A stretch of 64,000 nt of DNA from DASQFI01 sp035633215 (GTDB lineage: Bacteria > Acidobacteriota > Vicinamibacteria > Vicinamibacterales > SCN-69-37). The position numbers and the translations under genes were made by a program. Positions 51,740-61,537 of this stretch are shown here, one piece after another. The stretch is from assembly GCA_035633215.1 (NCBI GenBank), contig DASQFI010000030.1, positions 1-64,000 on the forward strand, given 5' to 3'. Every line of letters begins with the position of its first letter. The stretch's first letter is position 1. Below the pieces are notes generated by a model, which saw only the letters and a program-made list of their open reading frames with translations, was not told the DNA's origin and searched no databases.

Positions 51740-54373
51740 TTACTTTCCGGGCGCCTTCACGCCCAGTTCGTCGAACCAGTTCAAGACCACGCGGACGCCC
51801 GGCGGGCGTTCCGGTCCGACCAGCCGGCCCGCAAAAAAGCGGCGGCCGTCGCTGCTGACGCCATACAAGTCGAATGACGCCGGCAGCGTGAACAGCGCGC
51901 GCGGCACGCCGATCTCGGGTCGCGGGCCGTCGTCCCGGAATGACGCGGCCATCATCGTGCGGCCGTCCTGGAAGAACAGTTCCCGTCCATCCGCAGACCA
52001 GAAGGCACTGTGGCCGCCCGCGGTCGATACGCGAACGGCTGCCGCGTCTGCCGAGACTGCCCTGACAAAGATCTCCGGGCGTCCCGACCTCGGTGAGGTG
52101 TACAGCAGCCACCGGTCGTTCGGTGAAACCTCGATGTCGGAAGGAGCCTGAGCAGAAAAAACCGGCGTCGGCGATTTGGCAGTCTCGACATCGACCGCGA
52201 CCATTGCCGTCGTTCCGTCCTGTTTCCATTGCTTGACGAGGAGACGGCGGCCGTCCCGCGACCACGACACCGGCGCCTCGTCATAATCTTCGGTCAGCAG
52301 CGCACGTTCGCCGGAGCCGTCGGGCCGGGCGACATACGTGTCGTACTGGCCTTTTCGCTCCGAGATGAATGCGAGCCACTCGCCCTTCGGATCCCAGCGT
52401 GGATCCATGTTGAGGCCTTTTACGTCCAGGCGGTCTTCGGTTCGTCGCACCAGATCGGCCACCCACACCTGGCTTGTTCCGCCCTCCGTGCGGCTCATTG
52501 CGACGCGACGGCCGTCCGGTGACAACGACGCAGCCCCGATCGCGCGCGCGGGCAACCCCAACGGTTCCACGACGCCTGACCGATCAATCCAGATGAGTTC
52601 CCGTTCGGGAACGGTCGGCCCCGGCAGATACGCGAGGACCCCTGTATCCGACACCGACAGCAACGTGCCGATTTGGCCGCCATCGGGCACGACGCCGAAC
52701 GCGTCAGGCAGAACCGTGACGGGTTCGCCCGTTGTCCGCTCGGCAGCCGCATCAAAGGGTACGACGCGCCAGACTCCGCCGTAGAAAAAGAGAATGTGGC
52801 CCGAGCGCAAGTACCGGCCGTCGGTGCCGGGAAACAGGGCCCGGTACTTCCCGGTCGAGACGTCCAGCAGTGCGATGCGTGCGTCATTCACGCCCGTACC
52901 CGCCATCATGATGGTGAAGATCACGCGCTTCCCATCGGGAAGGAAGTGGGGGCGCCAGTGCCCGCGTTCACCCTGCGACCGATCCGGTTCGGTGACTTGA
53001 CGCGCGGGTCCGCCCGCCGCCGGCACTGCCCACAAGCCTCCAGCCCACGCACGGGAAAACAGAATCACATCCGCAGGGCCCCAGCTGCCGCCGGGCGAGT
53101 TCCCGTCAGTCTCCGCAAGTCTGACCGGATCGCCTCCGGTGAGCGACACGCGCTTCAGCTCACCTTGCGCGAAGAATGCAACAGCGCCGCCGTCATGCGA
53201 CATCATCGGTACCGCGGCGCCATCGGTGCCGGGAATGACCACGGCGTCGAAACTGTCCAGCGACCGGCGATACAGACGCCCGCCGGCCCCGAACACGACA
53301 ACCCGGCCGTCCGGCGTGAGCTGTGGCCACAATGTCTGCCCCACGATTGGAGCAGTGACAGACAGGCGAATCGGCGCGGCAGCGTGCGGCGCGGGCGAGC
53401 TGTGCAACACCCAGCCGGCGCCGACGCCAAGCGCCAATGTGCCTGCCGCGACCGCCGACATTACAAGGCCCGACCGACGCGTGCGGGTTTCCTGCGGCTC
53501 ACCATCGTTGCCGCGCTCTTGTATCGCGGCCAGCTCCAGCAGGACGTCACCCATATCGCGCTGACGTTTGCGGAGATCTCGTTCCAGGCATCGACCGAGC
53601 AAGTCCCTGAGGCGAGCCGGGACGCCCGGTGGCAGAGCGCCGAAGTCCGGCGTGTCCTTGATCACAGCCGCCAGGACTTCGGTCACGTCGTCGCCCTTGA
53701 ACACGCGGCGGCCCGCGAGCATTTCGTAAAGGACGGCGCCGAACGCCCAGATGTCTGCGCGCCTGTCCACAGGGCGGCCTTTCGCTTGCTCAGGCGCCAT
53801 ATATGCCGCGGAGCCGAGAATCACGCCCATCTGCGTCGCACGTGCCGTGAGGGTTGGGGAGTTCGCGACAGCCAGCCCGGACGCGTTCGCGGGACTGACG
53901 GCCTTCGCCAGGCCAAAATCCAGCACCTTCACGGTGCCGTCGGGTTTGATTCTGATGTTCGCGGGCTTCAGATCGCGGTGAATGATGCCTTGTTCGTGCG
54001 CCGACTCGAGTGCATCGGCCACCTGCCGGCCGATCGGCAGCGCATCGTCAAGCGCGATCGGCCCACGCGTGAGGATCGCGGCCAGGTCCTCGCCCTCGAC
54101 GAGTTCCATCACCAGGGCACGCACAGCGCCCTGTTCTTCGATGCCGTAGATCGCCGCGATGTTCGGGTGATTCAGGACCGCGAGCGTTTTGGCCTCGCGC
54201 GAAAAGCGCGTCACACGATCGGCATCGAGCGCGAACGAGTCTGGCAGGACCTTGATGGCGACGTGGCGATCGAGCTTCGTGTCGCGGGCGCGATAGACTT
54301 CGCCCATACCGCCGGCGCCGAGCAGATCCGTGACCTCATATGGGCCGATCATGGCGCCTATCGGCAGCGGCAT
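51740..54373 (-). CDS. Ser/Thr protein kinase with C-terminal TolB/WD40 propeller
   Basis: 877 residues from the ATG at 54373 (MPLPIGAMIGPYEVTDLLGAGGMGEVYRARD). The kinase domain (about 12-275) has VAIKVL, IHRDLKPANI, DFGLAKA and YMAPEQAKG. Transmembrane helix about 305-325 (GLVMSAVAAGTLALGVGAGWVL). Propeller about 340-870 with LWPQLTPDGRVVVF, SLSPDGRRVAMSR, MDPRWDPKGEWLAFI, VSWSRDGRRLLVKQ. It is divergent from the M1 peptidase gene at 54423, only 49 bp away, so the two share a short regulatory region. Confidence 0.9.
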   Translation of the reverse strand: MPLPIGAMIGPYEVTDLLGAGGMGEVYRARDTKLDRHVAIKVLPDSFALDADRVTRFSREAKTLAVLNHPNIAAIYGIEEQGAVRALVMELVEGEDLAAILTRGPIALDDALPIGRQVADALESAHEQGIIHRDLKPANIRIKPDGTVKVLDFGLAKAVSPANASGLAVANSPTLTARATQMGVILGSAAYMAPEQAKGRPVDRRADIWAFGAVLYEMLAGRRVFKGDDVTEVLAAVIKDTPDFGALPPGVPARLRDLLGRCLERDLRKRQRDMGDVLLELAAIQERGNDGEPQETRTRRSGLVMSAVAAGTLALGVGAGWVLHSSPAPHAAAPIRLSVTAPIVGQTLWPQLTPDGRVVVFGAGGRLYRRSLDSFDAVVIPGTDGAAVPMMSHDGGAVAFFAQGELKRVSLTGGDPVRLAETDGNSPGGSWGPADVILFSRAWAGGLWAVPAAGGPARQVTEPDRSQGERGHWRPHFLPDGKRVIFTIMMAGTGVNDARIALLDVSTGKYRALFPGTDGRYLRSGHILFFYGGVWRVVPFDAAAERTTGEPVTVLPDAFGVVPDGGQIGTLLSVSDTGVLAYLPGPTVPERELIWIDRSGVVEPLGLPARAIGAASLSPDGRRVAMSRTEGGTSQVWVADLVRRTEDRLDVKGLNMDPRWDPKGEWLAFISERKGQYDTYVARPDGSGERALLTEDYDEAPVSWSRDGRRLLVKQWKQDGTTAMVAVDVETAKSPTPVFSAQAPSDIEVSPNDRWLLYTSPRSGRPEIFVRAVSADAAAVRVSTAGGHSAFWSADGRELFFQDGRTMMAASFRDDGPRPEIGVPRALFTLPASFDLYGVSSDGRRFFAGRLVGPERPPGVRVVLNWFDELGVKAPGK

Positions 54374-54422
54374 GGAGTGGGACAGTCTACTGCGGCCGGG
54401 CCGCGGGGTGCTGGAGGATGGC

Positions 54423-56234
54423 ATGATGATTCGGAAGGCCGGCCGGCGGGGTCTCGTCGCCTCGATCGCGTGCGCCGTGGTGACCACCTTTGCCACGGGC
54501 GTATTGATCGCGGACACCTATCCGCGTCAGCCCGGCATCAAGATCACCAACTACACTTTTGACTACACGCTGACGGATGCCACGAACGACCTCGTCGTCA
54601 AGGAGAGCGTCGATGTGCTGTTCGTCGCTGCCGGCGTGAAGACGGTTGAACTTGATCTCTGCAAGTTCAGCGCGCAGCCGCGGCCGGCGCAAATGGCGAA
54701 CGGCTTCGCGGACCCTTGCGCCGAGCCCGGCGGCGGCAGGGGAGGCGGGGCGGCCCCGACTGGTGGGAAGGGGATGACGGTGACCGCCGTCACGGCCGGC
54801 GACCAAACGCTCCGTTGGCAGCACGAGAACGATCGCTTGCGCGTCACCCTGCCGGGAGCGTTCGCGTCCGGAGACAGGTTCACGTTCTCCGTCAGTTTTC
54901 ACGGCGTCCCCGCCACCGGCATTCTCATCGGCGACAACCGGCACGGTGACCGAGGCTGGGTGACGAATCCCTGGCCGAACAAAGCGCGCAACTTCAGAGC
55001 GGTCATCGATCACCCGTCGATGAAAGCGACGCACGTCACGTCGGTGACGGCGCCTCGGAAATACCAGGTCGTCTCGAACGGGCTGATGATCGAAGAGACC
55101 GATCTCCCCGGCGAGTTGCGGCGCACGGTCTGGCGGGAATCCGTGCCGACTTCGACGTGGCTGATGTCGCTCGCCGTCGCACCGTTCGCGGTGAACCACT
55201 TCGGCAGTTACCGGGGTATCGCGCTGTCGTCGTGGGTCTTTCCGCAGGAGCACGAGGCTGGTCTCAAGGCGTTCGCAGCGCACACCGAGCCGATTCTCGA
55301 GTTCTTCATCGATCGCATCGGTCCGTATTCGTACGAAAAGCTCGCGCACGTGCAGGCGAACGGCGTGGGCGGCGGCATGGAGCTCGCGTCGAGCATTTTC
55401 TACGGCTTTGGCGCGGCCGGCGCGGGCCGTCAGCTGATCGCGCACGAGATGGCGCACCAGTGGTTCGGCGACTCGGCGACCGAAGCCGATTGGGATGACG
55501 TGTGGCTGAGCGAGGGATTCGCCACGTACTTCGCGCTGCTGTACACGGAGTTCGCTGACGGCCGTGACGCGTTCCTCGAGGGTGTTCGCCGCAGCAAGAC
55601 GACGGCGATGACCTTCGCCCTCGCCAACCCCGATTCGACCATCGTCCACAGGAACCTGGCGGACATCAGCCGCGTCATCGCCAACAACGCGCAGATCTAT
55701 CAGGGCGGCGCCCAGGTGCTGCACAACATCCGCGGCGTGGTTGGCACGCCCGTGTTCTGGGCCGGCATCCGGTCGTACTACGCGCGCCACAAAGATGGCA
55801 CCGCGACGACGGACGATTTCCGGCGCGCGATGGAAGAGGCCTGCCGGAGCACGGGCGATCGGTGCCCGGCGGACGGCAAGGACCTCTCGTGGCTCTTTTC
55901 TCAGTTGCTCAATCGCGGGGGCGCGCTGCAGGTGCAGGGGACGTGGAGCTATGACGCGCCCAGCAAGCAGGTGCAGATCACGCTCGAGCAGACGCAGACG
56001 ACCGGCGTGTACCGAATGCCGATCGAGATTCGCATCACGACGAGCGCGCCGGCTGCTGCCGGCCGCGGCGGCTCGGGTGCGGCCGCCGCTCCGGTTCCGA
56101 CACGCAGCACGCACATCGTGCAACTGACTCAACAGCGTCAGACACTTTCACTGCCGAGCGGTGTCGAACCGTCGAACGTCGAGCTGGATCCGGAGGCCTG
56201 GACGATGATGCAGGCAACGTTCGTGAGGAAGTAG
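54423..56234 (+). CDS. M1 family metallopeptidase (aminopeptidase N-like)
   Basis: 603 residues from ATG at 54423 (or 54426), preceded by GGAGG. An N-terminal signal (MMIRKAGRRGLVASIACAVVTTFATGVLIA) suggests export. The zinc site is complete: HEMAHQWFGD (about 341-350), then Glu364 in WLSEGFATYF, matching HEXXH-x18-E. The exopeptidase motif appears as GGMELASS (about 317-324) rather than the classical GAMEN, so the fine specificity may differ. The C-terminal part contains a Gly/Ala-rich insertion (AAAGRGGSGAAAAPVP) after the catalytic domain. The family cleaves N-terminal residues from peptides. Confidence 0.88.
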   Translation: MMIRKAGRRGLVASIACAVVTTFATGVLIADTYPRQPGIKITNYTFDYTLTDATNDLVVKESVDVLFVAAGVKTVELDLCKFSAQPRPAQMANGFADPCAEPGGGRGGGAAPTGGKGMTVTAVTAGDQTLRWQHENDRLRVTLPGAFASGDRFTFSVSFHGVPATGILIGDNRHGDRGWVTNPWPNKARNFRAVIDHPSMKATHVTSVTAPRKYQVVSNGLMIEETDLPGELRRTVWRESVPTSTWLMSLAVAPFAVNHFGSYRGIALSSWVFPQEHEAGLKAFAAHTEPILEFFIDRIGPYSYEKLAHVQANGVGGGMELASSIFYGFGAAGAGRQLIAHEMAHQWFGDSATEADWDDVWLSEGFATYFALLYTEFADGRDAFLEGVRRSKTTAMTFALANPDSTIVHRNLADISRVIANNAQIYQGGAQVLHNIRGVVGTPVFWAGIRSYYARHKDGTATTDDFRRAMEEACRSTGDRCPADGKDLSWLFSQLLNRGGALQVQGTWSYDAPSKQVQITLEQTQTTGVYRMPIEIRITTSAPAAAGRGGSGAAAAPVPTRSTHIVQLTQQRQTLSLPSGVEPSNVELDPEAWTMMQATFVRK

Positions 56235-56315
56235 AAGGCTTACTCCATGCAGAACGGCACGACCCGCGCGCGCGAAGAGTCAGACCGATTCGCGCGCCGC
56301 GGACAGCAGTTGCCG

Positions 56316-59003
56316 TTAGTCCTGAGTCACAATCACGCGCGCCGGATCGGTGCGTACGGCCCGGATTGCCGGTGGCAGCACGGCAAATACGGCAGCGACT
56401 GCCATCAAGGTCAGCGGTACGAAAAGCGCCGCCGGATCCGCAGGATCGGTCTCGAAGAGGAGCGCCTGGACCCATCGGCCGAACGCCACGCCTCCGGCCA
56501 GGCCGATGATTGCGCCGGCGCTCATCGCACCCAGCAACCGCGCGGTGAGACGCAGGACGATGTGCGCGGGACGGGCGCCGAGGACGATCCGCAGACCGAT
56601 TTCGCGCCGTTCGCGAGTCACGGCATGGTTCAGGACGCCGTAGATCCCGATGACTGCGAGGATGACGGCCAGCGCGGCGAAGAATGTCGACAGCGCTGCG
56701 AGCAGCCGTTCGCGGATGAGCTGCTGCGTGAGGAATGACTCGAAGGTCACCGCCTCACGAAGTTGGACGTCGGGAGCCAGGCGTGCGAGCTCGCGCCGGA
56801 GCGCCTGCGCCCGATCGGTGCCGCTGCCGGACGTCCGCACCAGCAGCGTGGCTCCCTGGCGGGCTGCGAGCGGCACGTACACGGCGGGATGGCTGGCTTC
56901 GCGCACGCTGAAGTACACCGCGTCGGTCGCGAGGCCGACGATCTGCATCGGCGCCTCCGAGCTGTCCACGACCACACGCCGCCCGACGGGATTCCCGCCG
57001 CCGAAGTACACGCGCGCGAAGGCTTCATTGACGACGGCGACTCCCGCCACCGGCTTCTTCGCCTCATCCAGGCGCGGCGGCCGGTCTCCAGCGCGGAACT
57101 CCCGGCCCTGAAGCATCGCGATTCGCATCGTCGCGAAATAACCCGGTGAGACCGACACCCAGTTGGGAGCGTCCTGAGGCGACGCGACTCCCGGGGCGGT
57201 CACGGACGAGCGCCAGCGGTTGCCAGAAAGCGGCGCCCATCCGGCGACAATGGCGGACTCGATCCGTGGAAGATCCGTCAGAGCTGCCGCAAGCTGTCCC
57301 CATTCCTCGGGCGGCAACTGCCGCCGGCTATCGACGACGACATGGAGCAGTTGTTCGGGCGCGAATCCCAACGGACGACTCTGCAGCCGGTCGAGCGAGC
57401 CCACGAACAGGCTCGCGCCCATCAGCAGGAAGACACACAGCGCCATCTGCACGGCCACGAGCGTGCTCGTCAGCCGCCGATGGCCATGCAGGCCGCGGAT
57501 TTCCTTGAGCGCACCGGCCGGCGTCGTCGCCGACGCGCGCAGGGCATGCGCCAGTCCGAAGATCATCGTGACCGCCACGATGAGCGAGACGCCGATGGCC
57601 ACCGCACGCACATCCAGGTCGAGAATCAACCGTACCGGACGCTCAGCCGGGGCGAGCATCGACACGATGAACGGCGCCGCCCACCAGGCGAACAGTGCTC
57701 CGGCGCCGCAGGCGAGGGTGGCGAGGAGCGCGCTTTCGAACAGCATCAGTTGCAGCAGCCGTCCGCGCGTGGCGCCCAGCGACAGCCGAAGCGCAAGCTC
57801 ACCACGCCGCGCAAGGGCGCGGGTGATCTGGAGATTGGCGACATTCCCGCAGGCGATGAGCAGCAGGAGCGTGGCCAGTGACGCCAGAATCCATAGCGGA
57901 CGCCGGAAGGTCTTCTGAATCACCGACGCGCCGGCGCCAGCAGGCTGGAGCACCAAACGCTCAGTGAGGAAGGCCTCCACGCGCGACCGTGGCGTGTCGG
58001 GCGCAAACGACCTGGCCCGTTCGATATGTTCAGCCTGAAATCGGGAGTGGAGCAGGGCCTCCACCTGTCTGGGATCGACGCCGGGTCTCGGTCGCAACCA
58101 GATGCGGAACCAGGACCAGCCACTAATCTTCAGCGCCTCCGGGTTCATCATCGCCGGCACGAAGAAATCGGTGACGGCACCGGGCTCGGTTCCGGTGAAA
58201 CCCTTTGCCGCCACGCCGGTGATTTCATAGAGGCCACCGTCCATTCGGAACGTGCGGCCGACGACGGCCGGATCGCTCGCAAAGCGCCGTTGCCAGTAGT
58301 CATGGCTGAGGACGACCACCGGATGGCCGCCGGGCACCACGTCGTCCTGTTCACTAAGCAGGCGACCCACTGCGGGCCGCAACCCGAGGGTCGCGAACAC
58401 ATTGCCCGAAACGAACTGCTGGACGGCGGTTTCCGGGTCTCCACCGTCGAAGGTAATCGAGCGTCGGGAGGTCATGCCGACCAGCATCAGATCGGCCTGT
58501 CCGGTCGTGAGCGCGACGTACGTGCGGTACGTCGGATAGTCGAAGTCGTCGCGGTCGTCAGGGCTGAGGTCGACGGCCTGTACTGTGCGCGTCACGAAGA
58601 AGAGCTGCGACGGGTCGGCCACGTGGAGCGGACGCCGCAGGACGGCGTCCACGAGACGGTATGCCGCAAGCGTGGCGCCCATCGCGAGCCCGAGTGAGAG
58701 AATCACCGCGAGGCTGGCCACCCGATGCCGGATGACTTGGCGCCACGCGAAGACCAGATCCGCTCGGGCGGACGCGAGCCAGGGCACCCCTCGCTGATCG
58801 CGAAGGGTGTCCATCGCCAGCTCCACATCGCCGGCGCGGAGGCGCGCGAGCCTGGCGGCTTCGGCCGGGTGATGCCCGCGGCTTTGCTCCTCCGCCGAGG
58901 CCATCTCTACGTGAACACGCAGCTCCTGCTCGAGGTCGGCGTCGGTTCGCGAGCCGCGCAGGGATCCCGCCAGTCGCCGCAGAAGTTCGAGCATCGATCG
59001 CAT
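56316..59003 (-). CDS. ADOP-type MacB/FtsX permease
   Basis: 895 residues. The N-terminal soluble part (MRSMLELLRRLAGSLRGSRTDADLEQELRVHVEMASAEEQSRGHHPAEAARLARL) is the ADOP type; then comes a first helix (VASLAVILSLGLAMGATLAAYRLVDAVL), a MacB-like periplasmic domain (about 115-360), FtsX helices with LQITRALARRGELALRLSLGATRGRLL, a second periplasmic domain, and a final FtsX bundle (ILAVIGIYGVLNHAVTRERREIGLRIVLGARPAHIV). The gene begins 10 nt after the PadR gene. It is the third PadR-ADOP pair, on the opposite strand from the other two. Confidence 0.9.
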   Translation of the reverse strand: MRSMLELLRRLAGSLRGSRTDADLEQELRVHVEMASAEEQSRGHHPAEAARLARLRAGDVELAMDTLRDQRGVPWLASARADLVFAWRQVIRHRVASLAVILSLGLAMGATLAAYRLVDAVLRRPLHVADPSQLFFVTRTVQAVDLSPDDRDDFDYPTYRTYVALTTGQADLMLVGMTSRRSITFDGGDPETAVQQFVSGNVFATLGLRPAVGRLLSEQDDVVPGGHPVVVLSHDYWQRRFASDPAVVGRTFRMDGGLYEITGVAAKGFTGTEPGAVTDFFVPAMMNPEALKISGWSWFRIWLRPRPGVDPRQVEALLHSRFQAEHIERARSFAPDTPRSRVEAFLTERLVLQPAGAGASVIQKTFRRPLWILASLATLLLLIACGNVANLQITRALARRGELALRLSLGATRGRLLQLMLFESALLATLACGAGALFAWWAAPFIVSMLAPAERPVRLILDLDVRAVAIGVSLIVAVTMIFGLAHALRASATTPAGALKEIRGLHGHRRLTSTLVAVQMALCVFLLMGASLFVGSLDRLQSRPLGFAPEQLLHVVVDSRRQLPPEEWGQLAAALTDLPRIESAIVAGWAPLSGNRWRSSVTAPGVASPQDAPNWVSVSPGYFATMRIAMLQGREFRAGDRPPRLDEAKKPVAGVAVVNEAFARVYFGGGNPVGRRVVVDSSEAPMQIVGLATDAVYFSVREASHPAVYVPLAARQGATLLVRTSGSGTDRAQALRRELARLAPDVQLREAVTFESFLTQQLIRERLLAALSTFFAALAVILAVIGIYGVLNHAVTRERREIGLRIVLGARPAHIVLRLTARLLGAMSAGAIIGLAGGVAFGRWVQALLFETDPADPAALFVPLTLMAVAAVFAVLPPAIRAVRTDPARVIVTQD

Positions 59004-59013
59004 GCGGCCTCCG

Positions 59014-59361
59014 CTACGCCTGACCTCGCAGGACGCTGTCCATGATGGTGGCCATCTGCTGCCAGCTTTGCCGATCGACCGCCAGCTGGCGCCGTCCGGC
59101 GGCCGTCAGTGAGTAGAAGCGCGCCTTTCGGTTGTTGCCAGTCGTGCCCCAGACGCCACGCAGCAGCCCGCGCTGTTCCAGGCGCATCAGGGCCGGATAG
59201 AGCGTGCCCATGTTGAGCTGCAGAGCGCCGTGGGACGCCTGTTCCAATCGTGTGGCAATCGCGTAGCCGTGCTGCGGACCCATCAAGTCAAGCGTCTGCA
59301 GCACCATCAAATCGAGGGTGCCGCGCAACACGTCGGCCTTGCCGGACTGTTTGTTAGACAT
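59014..59361 (-). CDS. PadR family transcriptional regulator
   Basis: 115 residues. KADVLRGTLDLMVLQTLDLMGPQHGYAIATRLEQASHGALQLNMGTLYPALMRLEQRGLLRGVWGTTGNNRKARFYSLTAAGRRQLAVDRQSWQQMATIM shows the whole PadR winged helix plus C-terminal dimerisation helix. The ATG at 59361 lies directly next to the operator at 59363-59403. It regulates itself and the ADOP permease downstream (inference from position). Confidence 0.9.
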   Translation of the reverse strand: MSNKQSGKADVLRGTLDLMVLQTLDLMGPQHGYAIATRLEQASHGALQLNMGTLYPALMRLEQRGLLRGVWGTTGNNRKARFYSLTAAGRRQLAVDRQSWQQMATIMDSVLRGQA

Positions 59362-59362
59362 T

Positions 59363-59403
59363 CAAATGGAGTATGGCCGCAAGTCCATTTGGAAGTCAAA
59401 TGG
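59363..59403 (-). promoter_or_regulatory. Promoter and three-half-site operator of PadR-ADOP pair 3
   Basis: CCATTTG (59385-59391) and CAAATGG (59397-59403) form a perfect palindrome with 5-bp spacer, and a further CAAATGG lies at 59363-59369, next to the ATG. On the minus strand TTGACT (59394-59399) and CATACT (59370-59375), 18 bp apart, look like -35 and -10 boxes. The start codon is only about 8 bp from the -10, so the transcript would be leaderless. Confidence 0.55.
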
Positions 59404-59475
59404 AAGGCCGGTCTCGCTATCCGCGGTTCAGGAAAGACGCGATCTAGAATCGAGTCACAACCGCGGGAGCTTCGC

Positions 59476-60436
59476 ATGTCGATCGGAAAATGGTCCGGGA
59501 TCGTGTTCTGCTGCCTCGTGGCTGGACTGGCCACCGACGGTCGTCAAGCGCCGGCGTCTGACGCCTACGCTGCTCATCTCAGGGCCGCGAAGAACGCCGC
59601 GCGGTTCGACTGGACGGGCATTCTGGCCCGCAACTGCATCGCGCCGAACGTCGGCCCGGCCATCGGCAACTACAGCACCGATCCGGGTCGCGACGTCTAC
59701 TACGCCGAGCCACAGCAGGTCTTCGACAACCTGTATTTCCTCGGCACGCGATTTCACACGTCCTGGGCGCTCACAACCAGCGCGGGCATCATCCTGATCG
59801 ACACGCTGTACAACTACGCGACCGTCCCCGAGATCGTCGACGGCCTGAAGGCGATGCACCTCAATCCCGCCGACGTGAAGTACGTCCTCATCACGCACGG
59901 CCACAGCGATCATGACGAGGGCGCCCGGTATTTCCAGGAGAAGCACGGCGCGCGTAGTGCTGGGCGCCGGCGACTGGGAACTTGTCGCCCGGCGGAAAAT
60001 GCCTGGCGGCACACCGACGCAGGATCTCACGGCCGAGGACGGCGGCCGCATCACACTGGGCGACACCACCGTGAACGTGACGCTCACGCCCGGCCACTCG
60101 CCGGGTGCGTATGGTCTGACTTTCCAGGTGAAGGACCGCGGTACACCGGTGACCGTTGCCTACGCGAGCGGCACGGCGATGCTCAACCGCGCCGACTTCT
60201 TTCCGCAGTTCATCGCGTCACAGAAGAAAATGGCGGCCGCCGCTGCCGCGGCGGGAGCGACGGTGCTGCTGTCGAAGCACACCGCGTTCGATGGCGCCTG
60301 GACCAAGGCCCGGATGGCGGCCTGGCGTCCCAAAGGCCAACCGAATCCGTTCGTCGTCGGCGCCGATGCCGTCGCGAACTACTTCACCGTGATGACTGAG
60401 TGCGCCCTGGCCGCCCAGTCGCTGTTGCCGAAGTAA
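59476..60436 (+). pseudogene. Metallo-beta-lactamase-fold hydrolase gene with frameshift
   Basis: Residues 1-160 from the ATG at 59476 show a signal peptide (MSIGKWSGIVFCCLVAGLATDG) and the start of the MBL fold with the zinc motif THGHSDHDEGARYF (HxHxDH). At the CG-rich tract 59948-59954 the frame is lost; the next frame continues seamlessly as VVLGAGDWELVARRKMPGG...LGDTTVNVTLTPGHSPGAYGL...FPQFIASQKKM up to TGA/TAA at 60436. A missing CG dinucleotide in GCGCGCG explains the break. The family contains class B3-like enzymes and hydrolases of unknown substrate. A sequencing artefact cannot be excluded. Confidence 0.8.
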
Positions 60437-60443
60437 GGTCCGC

Positions 60444-61046
60444 GTGAAGAGGCCCTTGAGAGAACCCGTGCGCGACGCGCCGGGGCCGAAGCTGAAGAAC
60501 TACATCACGCCCGTAGGGTTGCAGCGCCTGAAAGACGAACACCGGTTCCTGATGAACCGGGAACGGCCAGCGGTGACGCAGGTCGTGGCGTGGGCGGCTG
60601 CCAACGGCGACCGCAGCGAGAACGCCGACTATCTCTACGCCAAACGGCGGCTGCGCCAGATCGATTCGCGGATTCGCTTTCTCACGAAACGCATCGATGC
60701 CGCCGAAGTCGTCGACCCAGCCGCGCCGCGGCCGCGATCAGCAGCCACACGCGTGTTCTTCGGGGCGACCGTCACTTACAAAGATGCCGCCGGTCACGAA
60801 CACGTCGTCAGCGTCGTCGGAATCGACGAAGTAGACCTGAACCGTCGCTACATCAGTTGGAGGTCGCCGCTGGCGCGCGCGCTGATGAAATCGGCCCCGG
60901 GCGACCGCGTCGTCCTCCGCGCACCGAACAAGACCGAACACCTCGAGATCCTCGACGTCGAGTACGCGCCAATTCCGATGGACCCGTTCCGCGAACCGCC
61001 GGGCGCCGAAGCGGCGCCCAAGGCGTCAGACCCTACGACAACCTGA
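60444..61046 (+). CDS. greB: Transcript cleavage factor GreB-type
   Basis: 200 residues from a GTG. The N-terminal coiled coil (KNYITPVGLQRLKDEHRFLMNRERPAVTQVVAWAAANGDRSENADYLYAKRRLRQIDSRIRFLTKRIDAAEVV, about 18-92) carries the 'NGDRSENADY' tip residues whose acidic Asp/Glu act in the RNA polymerase secondary channel. The C-terminal FKBP-like domain (VFFGATVTYKDAAGHEHVVSVVGIDEVDLNRRYISWRSPLARALMKSAPGDRVVLRAPNKTEHLEILDVEY) fits GreB. It rescues backtracked RNA polymerase. It starts 8 nt after the MBL-fold gene. Confidence 0.9.
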   Translation: MKRPLREPVRDAPGPKLKNYITPVGLQRLKDEHRFLMNRERPAVTQVVAWAAANGDRSENADYLYAKRRLRQIDSRIRFLTKRIDAAEVVDPAAPRPRSAATRVFFGATVTYKDAAGHEHVVSVVGIDEVDLNRRYISWRSPLARALMKSAPGDRVVLRAPNKTEHLEILDVEYAPIPMDPFREPPGAEAAPKASDPTTT

Positions 61047-61153
61047 CCGGTCACGACCGAGTCGATCAATCGTCGGCTCGGCGTAACGCGTATCTCTGTG
61101 CGCGCGGGTGTGTTAACACTGACGGCGCAGGATTCCCTCAAAATGAGTGAGCG

Positions 61154-61537
61154 GTGGATGAAGCACTCAACGTCTTCTTTTTCGTCTTTCACTCGGCGTG
61201 GATTCTCTTCAACTGCGCCGGGTGGGCCTGGCGGCGCACGCGGCCGTGGCAGCTGGTCACCGTGTCGCTGACGGCGCTCTCCTGGTTTGGCCTCGGCCTG
61301 TGGTACGGCTGGGGGTACTGTCCGTGCACCGATTGGCACTGGCAGGTTCGCGCGAGGCTCGGCTACAGCGATCCGTCGTCGTACGTGCAGCTCCTGATTC
61401 GCGAGCTGACGGGCGTCGACCTTCAGCCCGTCGTGGCCAACGTCATAACGCTTCTCGTGCTGATCGTCGCTGCCGGGCTGGGCGCGGCCCTCACCATCAG
61501 GGATGCGCGCGCACGACTCGGCGCGATCGAGGAATGA
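61154..61537 (+). CDS. DUF2784 integral membrane protein
   Basis: 127 residues from a GTG. Four transmembrane helices with short loops; FHSAWILFNCAGWAWRRTRPWQLVTVSLTALSWFGLGLWYGWGYCPCTDWHWQVRARLGY (about 12-71) is the DUF2784 signature, with the conserved CPCTDWHW. The function of the family is unknown. It has no evident operon partner. Confidence 0.85.
   Translation: MDEALNVFFFVFHSAWILFNCAGWAWRRTRPWQLVTVSLTALSWFGLGLWYGWGYCPCTDWHWQVRARLGYSDPSSYVQLLIRELTGVDLQPVVANVITLLVLIVAAGLGAALTIRDARARLGAIEE

Noticed and set aside
52673..54562. A 629-codon plus-strand frame opposite the kinase-TolB gene at 51740-54373
   Set aside because: Antisense shadow with no domain; it would also collide with the M1 peptidase start.
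54387..56132. A 581-codon minus-strand frame opposite the M1 peptidase
   Set aside because: No motif; the plus strand has an intact HEXXH-x18-E zinc site.
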